Notes under the pieces: generated by a model
What the model saw: the letters and a program-made list of their open reading frames with translations, nothing else
The model's database searches: none
What the model was told of the DNA's origin: nothing
Part shown: piece by piece, positions 58,324-64,000 of the stretch
Numbering within the stretch: position 1 is the first letter of the stretch
Layout of the letters: each line of letters opens with the position of its first letter
Assembly: GCA_022827835.1 (NCBI GenBank)
Contig: JAJEIO010000019.1
Coordinates: forward strand, 124,001 to 188,000
Direction of reading: 5' to 3'
Length of the DNA stretch: 64,000 nt
Origin: Candidatus Latescibacterota bacterium
GTDB taxonomy: Bacteria > Latescibacterota > UBA2968 > UBA8231
Translations under genes and position numbers: made by a program

Positions 58324-58965
58324 ATGAAGCGGAGCGCACTATTAATCATCGCACTTTGGGCTTTCGGCTGTGGAACCGGCGGTCAAGGTGGGGAAACAAG
58401 CAAGGAGATCTTAATGGATCCTACAGGTGAGGCCCTCAACGAGCAGGCCCCCGACGAATTCTCAGTGCGCTTGGAGACTAGCGCTGGCCCGGTGGTCATC
58501 CAAGTGACGCGCGATTGGGCACCGATCGGTGCCGACCGGTTCTACAACTTGGTCCGCAATGGTTTCTACGACGAGCAGCGCTTTTTTCGCGTGGTACCTA
58601 ACTTTGTGGTTCAGTGGGGTCTGAGCGGCAATCCAGCGCTGAACCAGGTCTGGCATCGGGCTCATATCCTCGACGACTCCGTCGAGCAGAGCAATACGCG
58701 CGGACGGATCACGTACGCCAAAACTAATCAGCCCAATACGCGCACGACCCAGCTCTTTATCAATTTGGGAGATAACGCCAATCTCGACGGCATGGGGTTT
58801 GCGCCCTTTGGCGAAGTGGTAGAAGGCATGGAGGTGGTCGATGCAATCAACGCCGAGTACGGCCAGCAGCCTTCCCAAGGGCAGATCGCCATGAACGGCA
58901 ACGCTTATCTCGAAGAAAACTTTCCCAACCTAGACTACATCGTCAAGGCCGAGATCATCGAGTAA
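58324..58965 (+). CDS. Peptidyl-prolyl cis-trans isomerase, cyclophilin type, lipoprotein
   Basis: A 213-aa protein. The N-terminus MKRSALLIIALWAFGCG is a lipoprotein signal with the modified Cys at residue 16. The cyclophilin domain follows from about residue 45: APIGADRFYNLVRNGFYDE, RFFRVVPNFVVQWG (with the catalytic Arg-Phe region), TQLFINLGDNANLDGMGFAP and FGEVVEGMEVVDAI. It should assist protein folding at the periplasmic face of a membrane. AAAGGC precedes the ATG, 27 bases after the transketolase-like gene. Confidence 0.9.
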   Translation: MKRSALLIIALWAFGCGTGGQGGETSKEILMDPTGEALNEQAPDEFSVRLETSAGPVVIQVTRDWAPIGADRFYNLVRNGFYDEQRFFRVVPNFVVQWGLSGNPALNQVWHRAHILDDSVEQSNTRGRITYAKTNQPNTRTTQLFINLGDNANLDGMGFAPFGEVVEGMEVVDAINAEYGQQPSQGQIAMNGNAYLEENFPNLDYIVKAEIIE

Positions 58966-58966
58966 A

Positions 58967-59863
58967 TTGGCCGCCGAAATCCGCAATGAGGCCGTCGGGC
59001 TAAAGGCCGGTACCCTAGCCGTTTTGACCGCCGTGCTGTGGGGCGGCAATCCGGTGGCGATCAAGGTGGGTCTCGATGGGGTGCCGCCAGCGGCGATGGC
59101 GGGTTTGCGCTTCGCACTAGGTGCTCTGACCGTATGGGTCGGAGCACTTTTTGCTGGTATTCGGCTGCGCACACCCCGCAGCGAGTGGAAGGGGTTGGGC
59201 GGCTTGGCGCTGCTGTTCGCGCTGCAAATATGGCTTTTGAACGCAGGCACTCAATATACTACGGCTAGCCGCTCGGGGGTGGTGGTCAATATCTACCCCT
59301 TCTTCACGGCACTCTTCGCGCACTTACTCGTCGGCGACCGCTTGGGCTTGGGGCAGTGGTTTGGCTTGCTCATTTCGTTTGCCGGTGTGGTGCTGCTGTT
59401 TTGGGAGTCGCTGGCGCTGGCCGAAACGCAGTACTTGCTCGGTGACGCGATGGTGGCTGCCAGCGGTTTGTTGTTGGGCTTGCGGCAGGTGGTGATCAAG
59501 CGGTTGGTACAGGGGCTTAATCCCTATCAGGTTCTATTTTGGCAAGCCATGCTGAGCCTGCCGCTGTTCGCCGCTTGGAGCGCGTTCTTAGAATCCGAAG
59601 CTGAGTACGTCCTGACCGGCCCGGTCGTCGCCGGCGTGCTCTATCAAGGCATCGTCGTCGCTGGGCTGTGTTTTATCATCCTCGTCTTTCTGCTCCAACA
59701 CCACTCGCCGGGGCGATTGGGGGGCTTCGGTTTTGCCACGCCAGTGGTGGGCGTGCTGTTGAGCGCCGCGCTTTTGGACGAGGCTATATCGCCCTATCTG
59801 CTGGCCAGCATGGGATTGGTGGCTGTAGGGATTGTAGTTGCAAACTGGGTCGAGCGGGATTAG
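58967..59863 (+). CDS. EamA/DMT-family transporter
   Basis: A 298-aa inner-membrane protein with about ten hydrophobic segments in two EamA repeats (GTLAVLTAVLWGGNPVAIKV in the first, LVAVGIVVANWV ending the second). The start is TTG at 58967, one base after the cyclophilin stop, which implies translational coupling to it. The exported metabolite is unknown. It is not a close copy of the EamA protein at 3996. Confidence 0.87.
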   Translation: MAAEIRNEAVGLKAGTLAVLTAVLWGGNPVAIKVGLDGVPPAAMAGLRFALGALTVWVGALFAGIRLRTPRSEWKGLGGLALLFALQIWLLNAGTQYTTASRSGVVVNIYPFFTALFAHLLVGDRLGLGQWFGLLISFAGVVLLFWESLALAETQYLLGDAMVAASGLLLGLRQVVIKRLVQGLNPYQVLFWQAMLSLPLFAAWSAFLESEAEYVLTGPVVAGVLYQGIVVAGLCFIILVFLLQHHSPGRLGGFGFATPVVGVLLSAALLDEAISPYLLASMGLVAVGIVVANWVERD

Positions 59864-59893
59864 GGCAACCCTACAAGTCAACGGGGATTCAAT

Positions 59894-63100
<3,207 letters not shown>

Positions 63101-63135
63101 ATGTTTCAAGTCGCGGGATTGGGCCGCGAAAGCGG

Positions 63136-63699
63136 CTAGGGCAGCAGGTCGGCGACGGAGATGGCCGCGTCGGGACGGGTGAGTGGAGAAACCGTGTCGT
63201 CGTGGGTAAGTACTGTACAGGACTGATAGGCTTCCCGTTCTTGGTCTGGGTCTCTATAGACCTCTAGGCAGTAATCTACCAGATTGAGGATCCAGTACTC
63301 GGGAGTACCGCTGGCGGCGTACAATCCTTTCTTGTGTTCCCGATCGTATCTCAGCGAGGAATCCGAGATTTCGACGACTAGTGCGGCGACCGTGGGATGG
63401 TACGCGAGGTGATCGCGTGGTTGGCCGCGGACTACGGCGACATCGGGTTCAGGCTCGGACGACTCGCCCAAGGCCATGGGGACTTGGACGCGCACGGTAA
63501 AGCCTTGGACATATATTGCGCTCAAGACTTCATTCACTAGACAGACTGCTGTAGCGTGGGCACGGCTTTGTGGTGTCATTTCGAGGATTTCCCCGTTGAT
63601 CAGCTCAAGTCGGTCTTCTGGATGAAAAACGCCGGCAGATACCATTTTCTCGTATTCTTCCCGCGTCCATAGATGGGGTTGTAGGGACATTGCATTCAT
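63136..63699 (-). CDS. Uma2-family (DUF820) putative endonuclease
   Basis: A 187-aa protein with a PD-(D/E)XK-type core: FHPEDRLELINGEILEMTP at the start, PEPDVAVVRG with the first acidic residue, ALVVEISDSSLRYDREHKK with the Glu and Lys of the site, and TPEYWILNLVDYCLEVY. The family is abundant in some phyla and linked by fold to restriction-like nucleases, but its cellular role is unknown. It stands alone at the right end, convergent with the helicase gene. Confidence 0.86.
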   Translation of the reverse strand: MNAMSLQPHLWTREEYEKMVSAGVFHPEDRLELINGEILEMTPQSRAHATAVCLVNEVLSAIYVQGFTVRVQVPMALGESSEPEPDVAVVRGQPRDHLAYHPTVAALVVEISDSSLRYDREHKKGLYAASGTPEYWILNLVDYCLEVYRDPDQEREAYQSCTVLTHDDTVSPLTRPDAAISVADLLP

Positions 63700-63775
63700 A
63701 GACCGCTATCTCCGTCTTTTCAATTTAACATACCGCATTAAGCATTGCCACGATCTCATAGTCCTGATGGACGCC

Positions 63776-64000
63776 CTACGCTGGTTCAGGATTAAAAAGC
63801 CGTGCGATGTGTACGGCTTGGAAGAGGGTCGCTGGCTCTAGCTGTGTGCGCAGGGCGCGTTTGCGCGGTAGGAGCGTGGTTTCGCCGAGCATGGGCGGGC
63901 AAACCATTACTTCGACCCGGCCGCTGCCGATATTGAGATTGCCGCGCGGGCATTTGGGCCACAGCGAGTGCAGGCCGCGAAAAGTTAGCGGCACGATGAT
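63776..64000 (-). CDS. PlsC-like acyltransferase, C-terminal fragment (cut by window edge)
   Basis: The minus strand reads in from the right edge as IIVPLTFRGLHSLWPK, then SGRVEVMVCPPM. This is the C-terminal strand pair of 1-acyl-glycerol-3-phosphate acyltransferases (pattern PV..RG...LWP, then G.VEV.I.PP). The catalytic NHxxxxD and EGTR motifs would lie outside the window. The GTG at 63994 is an internal Val codon, not a start. Confidence 0.65.
   Translation of the reverse strand: MIVPLTFRGLHSLWPKCPRGNLNIGSGRVEVMVCPPMLGETTLLPRKRALRTQLEPATLFQAVHIARLFNPEPA

Overview
This is a 64 kb, GC-rich, densely coding bacterial window with no gap above about 250 bases. It holds about 57 protein genes and no rRNA or tRNA that I could recognise. 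Its hallmark is eleven phytanoyl-CoA dioxygenase (PhyH)-type Fe(II)/2-oxoglutarate oxygenase genes (ten complete, one cut by the left edge), interleaved with sugar-acid enzymes. Such PhyH expansions together with mandelate racemase/muconate lactonizing (MR/MLE) enzymes are typical of uncultured candidate phyla such as Poribacteria, Latescibacterota or Entotheonella-like sponge or marine bacteria. The taxon is an inference and no marker gene here settles it. A lipoprotein peptidyl-prolyl isomerase and a TlpA-like protein suggest a Gram-negative-type envelope.

Layout. 1-6.1 kb: partial PhyH, an unknown gene, a PhyH, then a minus-strand run (MR/MLE, EamA exporter, GNAT, class V aminotransferase). 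6.1-13.8 kb: plus-strand operon MR/MLE - PhyH - PhyH - mannonate-dehydratase-like - PhyH - HpcH/HpaI aldolase, a terminator, then an IlvD/Edd dehydratase. 13.8-17.1 kb: minus-strand operon (small unknown protein, PhyH, SMP-30-like propeller, MR/MLE, RidA). 17.2-20.9 kb: aldo/keto reductase plus aldolase, and a convergent 2-hydroxyacid dehydrogenase plus aldolase pair. 21-27.7 kb: coiled-coil repeat protein, PcfJ-like protein, PhyH-HEAT fusion, sodium:solute symporter and a VapBC45-like toxin-antitoxin pair. 27.8-40.3 kb: CBM9-like, GNAT, cupin, PhyH, an octopine-dehydrogenase-type gene bounded by a duplicated PhyH tail, a TPR-thioredoxin protein, an internally deleted TPP enzyme, PhyH plus GH42-like hydrolase, an SDR and a PhyH. 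40.3-51.9 kb: ammonium transporter, Gfo/Idh, RecQ, PhoX-like, BirA, a broken PIN toxin with its partner, the sodium-pumping oxaloacetate decarboxylase (OadGBA) and RmlA. 51.9-64 kb: PhyH, MR/MLE, PHP, 2-hydroxyacid dehydrogenase, transketolase-like, cyclophilin, EamA, an EndoQ-UvrD fusion, Uma2 and a partial PlsC-like gene.

How it may work together (inference). Hydrolase, binding and symporter genes release and import sugars. Aldo/keto reductase and Gfo/Idh oxidise them and a SMP-30-type lactonase opens the lactones. Four different MR/MLE enzymes, an IlvD-type enzyme and a UxuA-like enzyme dehydrate the sugar acids. Three HpcH/HpaI aldolases cleave the keto-deoxy acids to pyruvate plus an aldehyde, and OadGBA links C4/C3 metabolism to a sodium gradient. 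The PhyH proteins may provide an oxidative front end that removes or installs substituents. Three of them form a subfamily (YLFDxxG N-terminus) in which the metal-binding Asp is replaced by Gly or Asn. No conventional transcription regulator accompanies these pathways.
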